Origin: Ctena decussata
Lineage: Eukaryota; Mollusca; Bivalvia; Lucinida; Lucinidae
Length of the DNA stretch: 64,000 nt
NCBI GenBank assembly: GCA_963989385.1
Contig: OZ022511.1
Location: 24,236,503-24,300,502 of the forward strand
Direction of reading: 5' to 3'
Shown: positions 1 to 9,303 of the stretch, piece after piece
How positions within the stretch are numbered: position 1 is the stretch's first letter
How the letters are laid out: each line of letters starts with the position of its first letter
Program-made: the position numbers and the translations under genes
Notes under the pieces: model-generated
Database searches by the model: none
What the model was told of the DNA's origin: nothing
What the model saw: only the letters and a program-made list of their open reading frames with translations

Positions 1-261
1 TAGATCATATCGGGATCATTTAAAGGATCATTCCAAGATCATTTTCAGACCACCTTTAGATCACAAACAAATAACTATTTGAGCACTGACATACATCCAT
101 TGCTACATAATAAAGTGTTAATAGATCACAAATAATTCACATAGGGATCACTCCAACAAATCACTTCCGGATAACTGCCTTTGATCAGTCAGGGCCATAC
201 GGCTAACAATAAACGACCACATAAAATAGTAACAATGATATTAATAATGATATAAAATTGG

Positions 262-318
262 ATTCTCTCTGGCTTATTATTTTTATTTTTAAAACAATTA
301 TAATAAGCCAGAGAGAAT
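262..318. repeat. Perfect hairpin, 18-bp arms
   Basis: The arms at 262-279 and 301-318 are exact reverse complements (ATTCTCTCTGGCTTATTA and its complement) around a 21-base AT-rich loop. It lies inside the GATCAT-bounded region. It could be the remains of a small foldback element; no function is implied. Confidence 0.75.
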
Positions 319-1427
319 TTAATAGATATTGCTGGAGTTCCACTAACTTGACTATGTAATATCCGCGGATCTATATTTAAATACGCACACTGGCTGAATT
401 TTCAAAATATTAGTACTTTGACTCACTTACCGTAATTATTCGGCTATTAGATGGGTTTTCTCTCTCCATAAAGAACCACAAATATGTAAATCGGTCATGT
501 GTAATTCGGCTATTACATGTAGATACGCATTTCGCATCCAAAAATATCCCAAAAAAACCAACTCCATCTTGTAAGGCGGTTCTAGATTTTTTTCGGATTG
601 TTTCGGAAGGTAAATCATCCGTCTTATAACCGAAACATACAGTAATTGATATACAGAAATACCCTTTATAAATAAAGACATAATGAAAAAATTCGATCCC
701 TTCCCCGAGCTACTTGTACAAAGTATTGACCCCAATTCGAAGCATTCGGTCAACAATGCTTTTAAATTGATTCCGAGTCTGTAAGCTAGGGTTAACATCT
801 TCATGCAGCTATAGTCTATGTGCTAGAGCCTTGTGCTGTCATACGAAACTTTGGCACAACCGCTTTCAAAGGTCTTCAATGTTGTATAGCATACATTGTT
901 TCAGATAAGGCGGATTTGTTCAAAACCAAAGAATGCGTACGCCAAGGTACTTACATACATGGAACTTTGCACTTTTTCTTCTTTTCCTAACACATTTATT
1001 CTTCGAACTCTTGATATCCACAAAGTTCATGTAGCTTCAAATCCAAACACATACTGATACTATACAGGGCTTGTCTGTTCTCTAACTGACTAACTATAGC
1101 CACTATGAACATTTCAAAATCCTAACTTAACCACATGTACAAACTCTCCAGGTTTAAATGCCTTGGTTATGCAAAATTCTGGCGGGGTTTCTATAGAAAC
1201 AGCCACAAAACGACCATTGTATACAATAAATCACATTCAGATAACTTGTGACCCTTTTAAAAGTTCAAATAAATTTCTGGCGTGAGAAAGTTTTTAAACG
1301 GAGTTAAAATAAATAACTAAAGGATCACAGCTCAATTATTCCGGATTGCAGTCCTTTACCCCCAAAATGATCTGTTTGGTATCTGTTTAATAGACAACTA
1401 ATGGACGATACTAACAGATAACAAACT
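319..1427. other. No recognised feature
   Basis: AT-rich sequence between the hairpin and the right-hand GATCAT array. I see no splice-supported exon, RNA gene or repeat family here. The only long frame, 436-804 on the minus strand, has no recognisable protein motif. Confidence 0.5.
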
Positions 1428-1800
1428 ATGATCTAAGTATGATCTTGACATGATCCAAGAATGATCTGTTCTTTATTATTTTTGTTTGGGAAGATAGAAA
1501 GGGCAACTGCAATCATGTAAAGAATATCAGTCAAGTCAACATCAGACCTTTCAAGTGCATAAAGATACAGTACATGTTAACTTATATATTATTTGCGCTT
1601 ACGTGATGTCAAAAACTCATTTGTAATTCATAGAGTTATCTGTTTGCAGCGTACCCGAGTGTTCATTTCATTGCCATCAAAATATTCACTAGATTCCCTT
1701 GAGGATAAAACAGTCCAAGAAACTTGTGTGTATATTTGTATATATTTGTATATCTTACTCTCTGAAATGGTATCGGTGTTCATGCAATGTCGTGGTGAAT

Positions 1801-1864
1801 ATTTATGCCATTGATTCTGTCAGGTCTTAGATGACCTAAGATCTGACACAATAAATGGCATAAA
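1801..1864. repeat. Imperfect hairpin, about 29-bp arms
   Basis: Arm 1 (about 1801-1829) starts ATTTATGCCATT and arm 2 (about 1836-1864) ends AATGGCATAAA. They pair with a few mismatches around CAGRTCTTAG and leave a loop of about 6 bases. It looks like a short foldback remnant. Confidence 0.6.
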
Positions 1865-1922
1865 CATTGACGCTCAAGTCTTCGAAACCAGAGTGCATAG
1901 GGAATAGCGTTGATATAAAGTC

Positions 1923-2296
1923 GATTCTAATGCACTTACAAATATAACGCGACGCCTGATTGGATAACGTCAAAAATTTGCGACAGTATATTCTACGATA
2001 TACTGTCGCATATCCGACGTCATTATAAAACGTCGCTTCTCATTGGCTCACGTTTGGTTTTACGCTGCTGAAAGTTCTTGCAATGGGTGCAAAAAAAGTA
2101 CACTTTGAAAGAGGAAAATGTGAAAAAGTGCATTAGAATGGGGATAACTCTTGAAAATTGTCATTTTGGGGAGGTAAATCATCGGTTTTATGGTCGCAAA
2201 TTTCGTTTTACGGCGACGCTGTAAAACAACGAAATTTGCGACCATAAAACCGATGATTTACCTCCCCAAAATGACAATTTTCAAGAAGTTATCCCC
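1923..2296. mobile_element. Two-module foldback element, copy 1
   Basis: Module A (1923-2139) has terminal inverted repeats ATTCTAATGCACTT and AAGTGCATTAGAAT. It contains a hairpin of GCGACAGTATATTC type near 1980-2010. Module B (2140-2296) directly abuts it. It is one long hairpin running from GGGGATAACT to AGTTATCCCC, with a GACGCTG-rich tip. The same A+B pair recurs inverted at 18885-19273, so the two modules travel together. Frames at 2060-2245 and 2190-2480 are mirror reads of this palindrome, not genes. Confidence 0.8.
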
Positions 2297-2299
2297 TAA

Positions 2300-2435
2300 A
2301 TTTACTTTTGCGTCAAAAGGGCCTACTGTCTCGCTTCCTGTTTATTGCCCTCTCGTCTACTTTGTTACCCAGGGAAGCCAACAGGAAGTAACAGAAGTTG
2401 TTCGCCTTTGTAAAAACTACGAAAAAATGGGGGTG
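2300..2435 (-). repeat. Dispersed repeat family F1, copy 1 of 6
   Basis: Read on the minus strand it holds the family core: TTTTTACAAAGG, then a stretch like AACAACTTCTGTT, then GCTTCCCTGG. Related copies lie at 13565, 16921, 22317, 47685 and 60815. Copies diverge strongly beyond the first 60 bases. The family has no recognised protein or RNA identity. It abuts the right end of the two-module foldback. Confidence 0.6.
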
Positions 2436-2599
2436 CATCCATACACTAACAGACCTTGCTGTTTAACTTACAAAAAATAAAAAACTGTGTTTCGGTTATA
2501 CAGATGTACTTTACCTTCTGCTGAAAAAATGCTACACCTCGTGCGTAAATATGCTTATATTTTCATAACGTTTTTGAATGAATCAATTATCCATGTAAT

Positions 2600-2850
2600 T
2601 AACATTCCCAGAGGCGTTGAAAGCTTTGAATGGAGCAACTTATTATAGTCTAGTGTTTGGGGAACACAATTCTCAACCTGATTCCTTACAAATTAGTTTA
2701 AAGACCTCACTTCAAGAATGACTGACGTAATCGCATTTGAGTAGGAGTATTCAGAGGTTGTTGATGCCTACTTGAAAACTGTTTAAATATTGAAGACAGT
2801 TGTCTTGTAAAGAAACTGTTAAACCTTCTATGATTTAGGGTAACATTGAT
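2600..2850 (+). repeat. Diverged dispersed repeat, pair with 20030-20260
   Basis: It shares an ordered set of blocks with 20030-20260 in the same orientation: GAATGGAGCAA, CAACCTGATTCCTTACAAATT, a block like GAATGACGTAAGC, then AGTTGTCTTGTAA. The blocks are separated by diverged sequence, which suggests an old element or segmental copy. Both copies lie within 1 kb of a two-module foldback element. Confidence 0.55.
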
Positions 2851-2899
2851 ACGTAACTGAAAACAGACATTCCGTTCTATAGTAAAAAAACAATACACA

Positions 2900-3105
2900 A
2901 ACTTCAAGGGCGTAGCTACCATTACGCAAATACGCAGGTGCGTATTGAAATTTTGTCAAATTGACAAAATTTCAACACACACCTGCGTATTTTCATGCTG
3001 AAATGTTGTTAATTGGGCATAATTTTACCTCTATTATTGCCCTCAAAGAGTATAAAACATGATTGTGCGTACTGTGTAAGTGGCCCTAGCTACGCCCCTG
3101 AACTT
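2900..3105. mobile_element. MITE with CAAGGGCGTAGCTA ends and AACTT target duplication
   Basis: The element spans 2905-3100. Its ends are CAAGGGCGTAGCTA and, reverse complemented, CAGGGGCGTAGCTA: 14 bp with one mismatch. AACTT flanks both sides (2900-2904 and 3101-3105), which fits a 5-bp target-site duplication. Inside, a perfect palindrome AAATTTTGTCAA/TTGACAAAATTT and its wider arms form a strong hairpin at about 2918-2990. It has no coding content, so it is a non-autonomous DNA transposon. Confidence 0.75.
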
Positions 3106-3200
3106 GAATTACATGTTAGCGTAAGGGGTTAACGATTGTTTTGAGTTATATTGCTCGAGTACGCTGCGGATGCCCTGAAAATGCTCCTTCTTTAATTATT

Positions 3201-3438
3201 GAGCTGCAACACGAGAAAACCAACAAAATGGCATATGCGCCCATCGAAGACTTTGATCGGCCTGGACATCCGCCTAGTGTAATCAGAGTCTTCGCTGTCG
3301 GCTTGGAGGTAGCTTAGACCCTTAGCTACCTTGTAAGCGTTCAGCAAAGACTCTGAACAGACTGGGTGGATGCCCAGGCTGACCTGAGTCTTAGCTGGGC
3401 GCACATGCCACTTTGTTGGTTTTGTCGTGTCGTGGCTC
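3201..3438. mobile_element. GAGCCGCG-family foldback MITE, copy 1
   Basis: Begins GAGCTGCAACACGAG and ends CGTGTCGTGGCTC. The arms of about 105 bp carry, in order, the terminal repeat, ACCAACAAARTGG, a GCGCCCA block and the palindromic core CAGATCAGCCTGG..CCAGTCTGATCAGA. A non-paired centre reads TAGCTTAGACCCTTAGCTACC. Copies with the same layout lie at 3951, 5037, 20396, 31151, 31821, 33625, 39732 and 53177. The frame at 3192-3440 is an accidental read of the element. Confidence 0.85.
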
Positions 3439-3689
3439 AAACGTCATGTAGCGTATTAAGAGTTGTTGCCTAAACAAATAAATATAATAAAGGAAAATGA
3501 TTCGATACAAATGCCACTTGCTCAAAATAATATTGAATTCCAAAATATGGTAAGGTAGAGTAATGGTAACAAACCAACGCCTTCCTCTTAATGTCTTTTC
3601 TCACTGCGTGATACATGAACTAATGTCATTGAGTAATTCTTGAGCAATCCGTATGCCAATATTATAACAAAAAGTTAAAAAAGAGCAAT

Positions 3690-3729
3690 AATTAAAAAAA
3701 AAAGAAGGAAAAAAAAAAAAAAAAAAAAA
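3690..3729 (+). repeat. A-rich tract
   Basis: A long A run with an AAGAAGG interruption. It may be a retroelement tail or simple slippage. No element body could be assigned to it. Confidence 0.6.
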
Positions 3730-3774
3730 CATAGTCGTCATTTTATGGTTCTTTGGCCTTGCATTTGTCCTCTA

Positions 3775-3905
3775 CTATTCTATTCTATTCTATTCTGTCC
3801 CATAACCTTAAGTGGTCGTTGGGGCACCTTAGATGATTTCGAAACGATCCCTTTCCACCTTATCCTATTTTCAGCTGCCCTAGTTGAGCTGGCAAAGTCC
3901 TCTTG
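3775..3905 (-). pseudogene. LINE 3' tail fragment (reverse transcriptase protein C-terminus)
   Basis: The minus strand encodes a segment containing DFASSTRAAENR, then WKGIV and VPQRP. This is the C-terminal end typical of the LINE protein whose decayed copies lie at 42540-42830 and 42880-45440. The fragment ends in a (GAATA)n microsatellite at 3775-3797, read on the minus strand. Such a short tandem tail is usual for RTE-like and related LINEs. Only about 40 codons remain, so this is a 5'-truncated insertion. It stops 45 bp short of the next MITE. Confidence 0.75.
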
Positions 3906-3950
3906 TCCTCTACCCGTGTATGCAAAGTCAATAAATCCTCTACTGCATTT

Positions 3951-4186
3951 GAGCCGCGACACGAAAAAAAACAACAATGTGGTTGTGCGCCCAGCGCAGA
4001 CTTAGATCAGCCTAGGCATCCGCCCAGTCTGATCAGAGTCTTCGCTCGCCCCATGGAGGTAGCTTAGACCCTTAGCAACCTTCAAGCGCTTAGTGAAGAA
4101 TCTGATCAAACTGGGTGGATGCCAAGGCTGAGCTGTGTCTGAGTTTCGCGCACAACCACATTGTTGGTTTTCTCGTGTCGCGGCTC
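3951..4186. mobile_element. GAGCCGCG-family foldback MITE, copy 2
   Basis: Runs from GAGCCGCGACACGA to TCGTGTCGCGGCTC with both arms preserved. The left arm carries GTGGTTGTGCGCCCAGCG and the right arm carries its complement. The central non-paired part includes AGCTTAGACCCTTAGC. This is one of the best-kept copies. Confidence 0.88.
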
Positions 4187-4324
4187 ATTTTTAGAGTTAC
4201 GGTCAAGAGAAGACATGTCCAGAATTTATGCAGACTCTTTTTCACTTATACTCATATTTGATATGATTCGTTAATGTTAGCAATTGCCTTAAAGACAGGG
4301 GTGGTACTATATGAGGAGGTTTAA

Positions 4325-4415
4325 CTTCAACAGTGTGGACGGACACTCGGCGCCAAGTGCGTGCAACTATGGTTACGTACCGCTGAGCCACTTGGGGAAC
4401 GTCGTTAGGAGGATT
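4325..4415 (-). repeat. tRNA-like dispersed repeat, inverted partner of 16425-16510
   Basis: The minus strand reads ACGTTCCCCAAGTGGCTCAG, then CGGTACGTAACCATAGTTGC and GCACTTGGCGCCG. The plus strand at 16425-16510 carries almost the same 85-90 bp. TGGCTCAGCGGTA fits a tRNA A box (TRGYNNARNGG), but no good B box follows, so this may be part of a SINE head. It is not a functional tRNA. Confidence 0.6.
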
Positions 4416-4419
4416 GAAC

Positions 4420-5036
4420 TGAACTGAACAGTGTCATTCCGTCTCTTGATCACATAGTGTCAACGTCTCCAGTTGGCCACGGAAATTATTACAACTGGTA
4501 ATTCTGGTCCATTGATTGGCAGAAAACATTTTCACACCTTTACCTGTACAGGTAAATCTGCTGTGAGATGGGAACCAGACCACCCGGCAGAGAAGTTCTG
4601 TCTTTAAAGCCAGTTCCCCATTGCACTGCGACTGCTATTATGCTAACTTTATAGACTGAGCATAAACTATGCCAAACAAGATACAGCCAATTTCATAATT
4701 AGTAACACATTTAGAATCTTTGAAGTTTTCTGCAGATTGCATAAAATATTTATTTTACATACAGTAACAGCTGAACATTCTTTTAACAATTAAACTACAA
4801 GGCTTTCTGGAAATAAACAGTGAGGGTAGATTTTATCATACAGATTACAAATTTGGCATATCTCAACCCTAGGTTGAAAAGACATACGAGGTTATGGTAC
4901 AGACGAAATTAGAGTGTTTAAGTCGGTGTTAAGCATCCAGCTGAAAGAAATAGCGGTCATAAAAATATCAAAGATCTAGGAACACCTGCATTCAACTCAT
5001 TCAAATGTAAAGTCGAAGCATTCAGCTTCACTATAT
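4420..5036. other. No recognised feature
   Basis: Single-copy-looking AT-rich sequence. The only local structure noted is the short palindrome TTTACCTGTACAGGTAAA near 4540. No exon or RNA gene is supported. Confidence 0.5.
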
Positions 5037-5267
5037 GAGCCGCGACACGAGAAAACCAACAAAGTGGTTGTGCGGACAGCCAAGACTCAGCTCAGCCTGG
5101 GCACCCGCCTAGTTTGATCAGACTGAGATAAGCACTCAAAAGGTAGCTAAGATCTACGCTACATCCATGCGGACAGCGAAGACTCTGATCAGACTGGGCG
5201 GATGCCCAGGCTGATCTGAGTCTTCGCTGGGCGCACAACCACTTTGTTGGTTTCTTCGTGTTGCGGC
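5037..5267. mobile_element. GAGCCGCG-family foldback MITE, copy 3
   Basis: The left end GAGCCGCGACACGAG is intact. The right end decays to CGTGTTGCGGC. The core CAGACTGGGCGGATGCCCAG and GGCGCACAACCACTTTGTTGG are clear. The centre differs from other copies and includes an AGGTAGCTAAGATC segment. Confidence 0.82.
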
Positions 5268-5540
5268 AAAATCATTATGTTTCGAAAGTGCAGTATACAC
5301 CTTACCGGACGTTAGAGTGCATTTCTATATCATTCAATCACTAGAAGTGTTTATGTACAGTGCATTTCATGTCAGAAATTACTGCATGTTAATAAAATTG
5401 CAACAAAATATAAGTCTCGCGCTCGGGAAGCCGGTTTTATAGCATATATAAATTGCGTAGGTCAAGGCTCTGCTTGGCGAATGAATCTGTTAAGGGAATG
5501 CGTCTCACTACAAGTATCTTTGTCGGGAGGAGCCCCGGTT
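5268..5540. other. No recognised feature
   Basis: Short spacer between a MITE and the V-type repeat. No repeat family, RNA or coding signal was recognised. Confidence 0.5.
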
Positions 5541-5840
5541 GGTTGGTTGTTTTGGGTTTAACGGCCCTTTGAGACAGTATTTCAGGCTTGAATAGCCGAA
5601 ACAATGTTCCTTCTCTGCTCTTGGAGGAACTGTTTTAGATTTTAATTTTCAATCTATATCGGACCGTCTCCCAGAGATAGGGTGTAAGAAAAATGACAGT
5701 CGAGAGAAAAAAATTCAAACGACCCCCGCCCGCAACTACTGCAAGCTCAGTAGGCCCTTGCCTTACTTTTATCCAATTAAGTAGGACGCCCCGGCACTGA
5801 AAGTTATAACCAGCACTATCGACGGACCACCACCCCGAGG
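5541..5840 (+). repeat. Dispersed repeat family V, copy 1, with nested insertion
   Basis: Contains GGTTGGTTGGTTGTTTTGGG, TTTAACGGCCCTTTGAGACA and later CGTCTCCCAGAGA, CTGCAAGCTCAGTAGGCC and CACTGAAAGTTATAACCAGC. The same order recurs at 8770-9010, at 46385-46610 (reverse) and in part at 51519-51600. Here the repeat is split after GACAGTATTTCA by a foreign segment of about 65 bp (5585-5650), which the 8.8-kb copy lacks. The family may be a SINE or a DNA element remnant; its class is not clear. Confidence 0.65.
5585..5650 (+). mobile_element. Deleted copy of the hammerhead-ribozyme element
   Basis: GGCTTGAATAGCCGAAAC matches stem II and the GAAA core of the hammerheads at 38896 and 61538. The CTGATGA side, stem III and the 3' strand of stem I are missing. 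The rest (ATGTTCCTTCT, GCTCTTGGAGGAACT, AGATTTTAATT) matches the shared tail of the other two copies. It sits inside family V, whose uninterrupted copy at 8820 reads ATTTCAGTCTATATC. TTTCA lies at both junctions, a possible short target duplication. This copy cannot self-cleave. Confidence 0.75.
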
Positions 5841-5912
5841 AGTCCCGGTAACTCAGTGGATTAAGCGACGGTCTGCAGATGTAGCGGTCCCGGGTTCCCG
5901 GGTAAATCATCT
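5841..5912 (+). repeat. tRNA-derived SINE head
   Basis: GGTAACTCAGTGGATTAAGC fits a Pol III A box and GGTCCCGGGTTCCCGGG stands where a B box and T-stem would be. The same head (GAGTCCCGGTARNTCAGTGG) appears at 15867 and 23270. It is degenerate and lacks a credible cloverleaf, so it is a SINE or tRNA pseudogene, not a working tRNA. Confidence 0.6.
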
Positions 5913-5996
5913 CAACCGGAAATAGAGCCTTTTATTATCACCCTCACGCAGATCAAATAGTTCAGTTGGTAGTCCATATTTGTATCAGACACAGAA

Positions 5997-6227
5997 TAGG
6001 GGAGAGTCGGGTAACTTCGGACAGGCGGGTAAATTCGAACATACCATTGCAATACCATTGCAAACAGTGAAAATCCAGATGAGACGGCTCATAATGAGCC
6101 GTCTCATCAGGATTTTGACTGTTTGGCCAGTTATTGTTTTGTTTTAGTTCCAGACAACTGACATATAAAGGAAAAAATGTCACTGTCCGAATTTCCCCAC
6201 TGTCCGAAGTTACCCGACTCTCCCCTA
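5997..6227. mobile_element. TA-flanked foldback MITE, copy 1 (GGGGAGAGTCGGG ends)
   Basis: The element spans 5999-6225 between two TA dinucleotides. The arms start GGGGAGAGTCGGGTAACTTC, and CGGACAG and AAATTCG blocks follow. The centre is the near-perfect palindrome GATGAGACGGCTCAT/ATGAGCCGTCTCATC. TA target sites are usual for Tc1/mariner-type transposases. The copy at 60337 is nearly identical. This one has a small internal duplication of ATACCATTGCA. Confidence 0.88.
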
Positions 6228-7138
6228 GTACTGAGTGTAGTTTTTCATAGCGCCTTGGCAATACTTACTTGATGATAATGTGAATGAGATTCGTCACTTT
6301 TATTAGTTAATTGCTCACAGAATGGACATCAAAGCCAATTGTCTTTTCTATTCTCTTTCACAATTGCCTCGGGAAACATAATTTTTATGTATGAGAGGAA
6401 TTGCGAGAAAATTTTGTCTTGTGGCATTATCATTTTCTGCATGTTCGAGACTATGGATATACATAGACTGCTTAGATCATGCATGTATGCCATTATTGGA
6501 CCTTACAGAGGCTTCAAACCAACGTGTGGAGTGTTTTTTTAAACTTGAATTTTGCTAATATGCCTGAAAAACGTGTTTCTCATATACATTGAGTTTACTC
6601 TCATTGTCCAAAGGAACTGAACAACTACAAGAATGACTATGAAGAAAGAAGCACAGCCTGGTTGTCAGTTAATAAATACAACAGATCCATATTTGTGGTA
6701 GATTTGAAAATCCCCGAAGAGTCTTCGATTTTCATACTAATATTTGTTAAACCAGTTTCAAATTTAATAGTGGAAATTATGTATTTCAAATTACTTATTA
6801 TATAGGACTTTATCTACAGTAACAATGGGATACAGATTATACAAGTCGCAAGACTTTCTTCTGAATCCCTTTCAAGCTACTGTAAAAAAGGTTATCTTAT
6901 TGTGAATTTGTATTGTTTTGTATGTGTACAGTAATTTGAATAAAATATTGTTTACACTAACAGATCATTGGTAATCTGTACTGCATACCATATCTGAACA
7001 TTGTATGTGAAATATGGTACGAAACTTTCCATTGTTTAAAGCATGGAAAGGAAAAAAAATGAACAAATACAGGTAAGAACATGATATGCAAAACAGTCCT
7101 GGTTCTCATACCACGATACAACAAGTCCTTGTTAACCT
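6228..7138. other. No recognised feature
   Basis: AT-rich sequence with no assigned repeat. The frame at 6339-6542 lacks any recognisable motif. No splice-supported exon is seen. Confidence 0.45.
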
Positions 7139-8011
7139 GGGGCCAGTTTCACAAACGATCTAAGCAAGAACTTTTGACTTAAGTTATAACTTAAGTCAAA
7201 AGTTTATACTTATGTGGCTTCACAAAAAATCTTAGTTTAAACTGTTTGCTTAGATTTTGCTATAAACTTAAGTCAACCAGCTAGGTGACTTAAGTTGTCA
7301 CTTCAAATGTGTAAGGTACATGTAGATACGCCGATGATAGGCTGCCATATTTTAGGAGATACCACAAAATGCGTGAATAAATGAAGACCATTTTGTTCAT
7401 CCATTATGCGTCTCGAATTCTAACTCGCTTTATGTTGTAACCAATAAGCGCTTTGAAACACAAGCAACTTTGCTACTGCATGTCCAGTGCGGTTTCTGTT
7501 CCGGCTCCTTTTTGTTTATTTAGTAGGCATCGTACATGGTAGGGTTTGATTGTGTCCTCCTTCAGTCTTCTACTGATTGTTTTTCGGGAACCCAATGTTC
7601 TGTAATTGCGGCCATTTCTGGGTAAATCCATAGCTCTGCCAAAGCTGAACCAAAGCTACTAAAACTGTCAACATAATGCATAAACGAGCACTTCTTGGTG
7701 GAGACAGGGCTCAGATTTAGGACCCGTTCTCTGCGGCACTGGGTGCTTATAAGGTAAAAAGAGTAAACGGTATGAATATGTACATGGCAGCCCAGGCCTC
7801 TACATTCAGGACGTTTGATCACAACAAAGCCAATAAGTTTATAAAGTCTCATACGAACGCATTCGTATATGTGTGTGTGTCTTTTTGTATGCCTGCCCCT
7901 CTTTCGATCAATATGAAGTAATTATAAACTAAACCTCCACGCAGGTTTCATGTAGAGTGACGCCTAACCTGCGACTGGTTGATGGTTTTTACCTTGCTGG
8001 TCATGTTTATA

Positions 8012-8040
8012 CAGTATTTTACAGTATTTTACAGTATTTT
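8012..8040 (+). repeat. Short tandem repeat
   Basis: Three tandem copies of a 10-bp unit TACAGTATTT. Confidence 0.8.
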
Positions 8041-8394
8041 TCTCAAATACCGCACCTATTGCAAAAGTAGCAGATCCTTGCCCTACCTTGGGACGTCAAA
8101 ATGTCGAAAGTTCGAGTATCTTTGTCATACTTATGTGTGAGTTTGTGGATGGTCTGCATGATCATTTGGGCGTAAATGTTTTGTACGTGCGTGCCCACAT
8201 AAAGGTGCATTTCAGACTGAGGGAGGAATTCAGCTATGATTGGAGTGGAAAATGCCAAAGTCCTACAAAATTCTCCTGTAGCCATGTTTCGTTGAAATAC
8301 AAGAGTTAAGTGTGGGTGAGTGGGTATAGTGAGGAAGTGCCTAACCGATGTGGGTGTATTTCACTAAATAGTCGACTTTTTGAGGAAGCAAAAG

Positions 8395-8596
8395 CAGTGC
8401 TCCAGATAAGAAGGGGTAACAGGAATAATTAAGAGATAATTTGCCTTATTTCTGCAGGAAAACATACGTTGTGACCTTCATTAGAATCGTCTCGGCAACA
8501 AAGTTCTAATGAGGGGTCACAACATATGCTTTTATGGAGAAATATTGAAAATTGTCCCTAAATTATCCGTGCTTCCCCTTCTTATCTGAAGTACTG
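8395..8596. mobile_element. Foldback MITE with CAGTGCTCCAGATAAGAAG ends
   Basis: The left end CAGTGCTCCAGATAAGAAGG pairs with CCTTCTTATCTGAAGTACTG at the right end with few mismatches. A second inverted pair, CCTTCATTAGAA and TTCTAATGAGG, lies inside. AAAG flanks both ends, a possible 4-bp duplication. A diverged relative lies at 21861-22040. Confidence 0.7.
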
Positions 8597-8769
8597 AAAG
8601 GACCCTTCTGTTTGGCATTGACCATTGTACACACTGCTGCTAACGGCTAACGATCTCAGTAGTTCTTAACATTTCTGATGCCAGCAATACCGTTTCCGTT
8701 GATCAACAACTCAATCACATCCGCACAGCACTTACTTTGTCTGCCGCAATTGAACAAGGCATAAAAGGT

Positions 8770-9010
8770 TGGCGATTTGGTTGGTTGGTCGTTTTTGGTT
8801 TAACGGCTCTTTGAGACAGTATTTCAGTCTATATCGAACCGTCTCTCAGTGAGAGGGAGAAGGAAAGGCGATAGGACAGATGAGAGAAAAAATGTCCAAC
8901 CAATACCCATCCTCACCTACTGCAAGCACTGATGGCCCTTGCCTCACTAGTATCCATATTAGGAGGACACCCCAGCTCTGAAAGTTACCCAGCGCCATCT
9001 CACGACCACG
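8770..9010 (+). repeat. Dispersed repeat family V, copy 2
   Basis: Carries GGTTGGTTGGTCG, TTTGAGACAGTATTTCAG, CCGTCTCTCAGTGAGAG, ACTGCAAGCACTGATGGCCC and AGGAGGACACCCCAGC in the family order. It lacks the ribozyme-element insertion seen at 5585, so it serves as the empty-site version. The minus-strand frame 8846-9046 is a shadow. Confidence 0.7.
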
Positions 9011-9180
9011 ACCAGCCCCAAAAGATTGGGGAAGTATAGTTTTCAATAACTACAAGGATGTCAGGAAACTTCGTATCTCTGTTCTAAGAGAACACATTCA
9101 AAGCAGTACCATGTTAAATTAAATTACCGTAAATAAATAAGATAATAAATAAAATAAAACAAACTGAAAAAAATGAAAAA

Positions 9181-9246
9181 GCGGTGAGTCGAACCCCTGC
9201 CTGTCTGTGCTAGAGCGCAAAACGCTGTTCACTACACCACCGCCTC
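9181..9246 (-). repeat. tRNA-like sequence, probable pseudogene or SINE head
   Basis: On the minus strand GGCGGTGGTGTAGTGAAC resembles an A box region and GGGGTTCGACTCACC a B box. GGCGGTG could pair with CACCGCT, but then no room remains for a proper T-arm, so no standard cloverleaf forms. Pol III-like T runs follow. Confidence 0.45.
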
Positions 9247-9303
9247 AGACACGTAATCGTATTGTTAAGCACAAATCTAAGATATGTTCATGAAACTGGC
9301 CCC

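Larger units (their letters stand above)
1..1471. mobile_element. Possible transposon with inverted GATCAT site arrays
   Basis: Four GATCAT hexamers begin at 3, 14, 26 and 37. Four ATGATC hexamers, the reverse complement, begin at 1428, 1439, 1450 and 1461. The two arrays are inverted relative to each other and have a spacing of 11-12 bp. This resembles the subterminal transposase-binding arrays of DNA transposons. More GATCAC sites lie just inside the left array. No transposase frame is visible inside. A 122-aa minus-strand frame at 436-804 has no recognisable domain. The left end touches the window edge, so the element may extend further. Confidence 0.35.
7139..9303. mobile_element. Possible 2.2-kb element with GGGGCCAGTTTCA ends
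   Basis: GGGGCCAGTTTCACAAACGA (7139) and the reverse complement of 9270-9303 share GGGGCCAGTTTCA and a nearby ATCTTAG/ATCTAAG, so they form inverted ends. Inside the left end is a perfect palindrome CTTTTGACTTAAGTTA/TAACTTAAGTCAAAAG (about 7171-7202). The interior carries nested repeats (8395-8596, 8770-9010, 9181-9246) and no transposase. No target duplication could be defined. The two ends may instead belong to separate insertions of one family. Confidence 0.45.

Noticed and set aside
436..804. 122-aa minus-strand frame
   Set aside because: No recognisable domain, no splice or promoter support, and composition similar to surrounding non-coding DNA.
9181..9246. Functional tRNA gene
   Set aside because: A and B boxes are partly present, but acceptor and T stems compete for the same bases; no proper cloverleaf.
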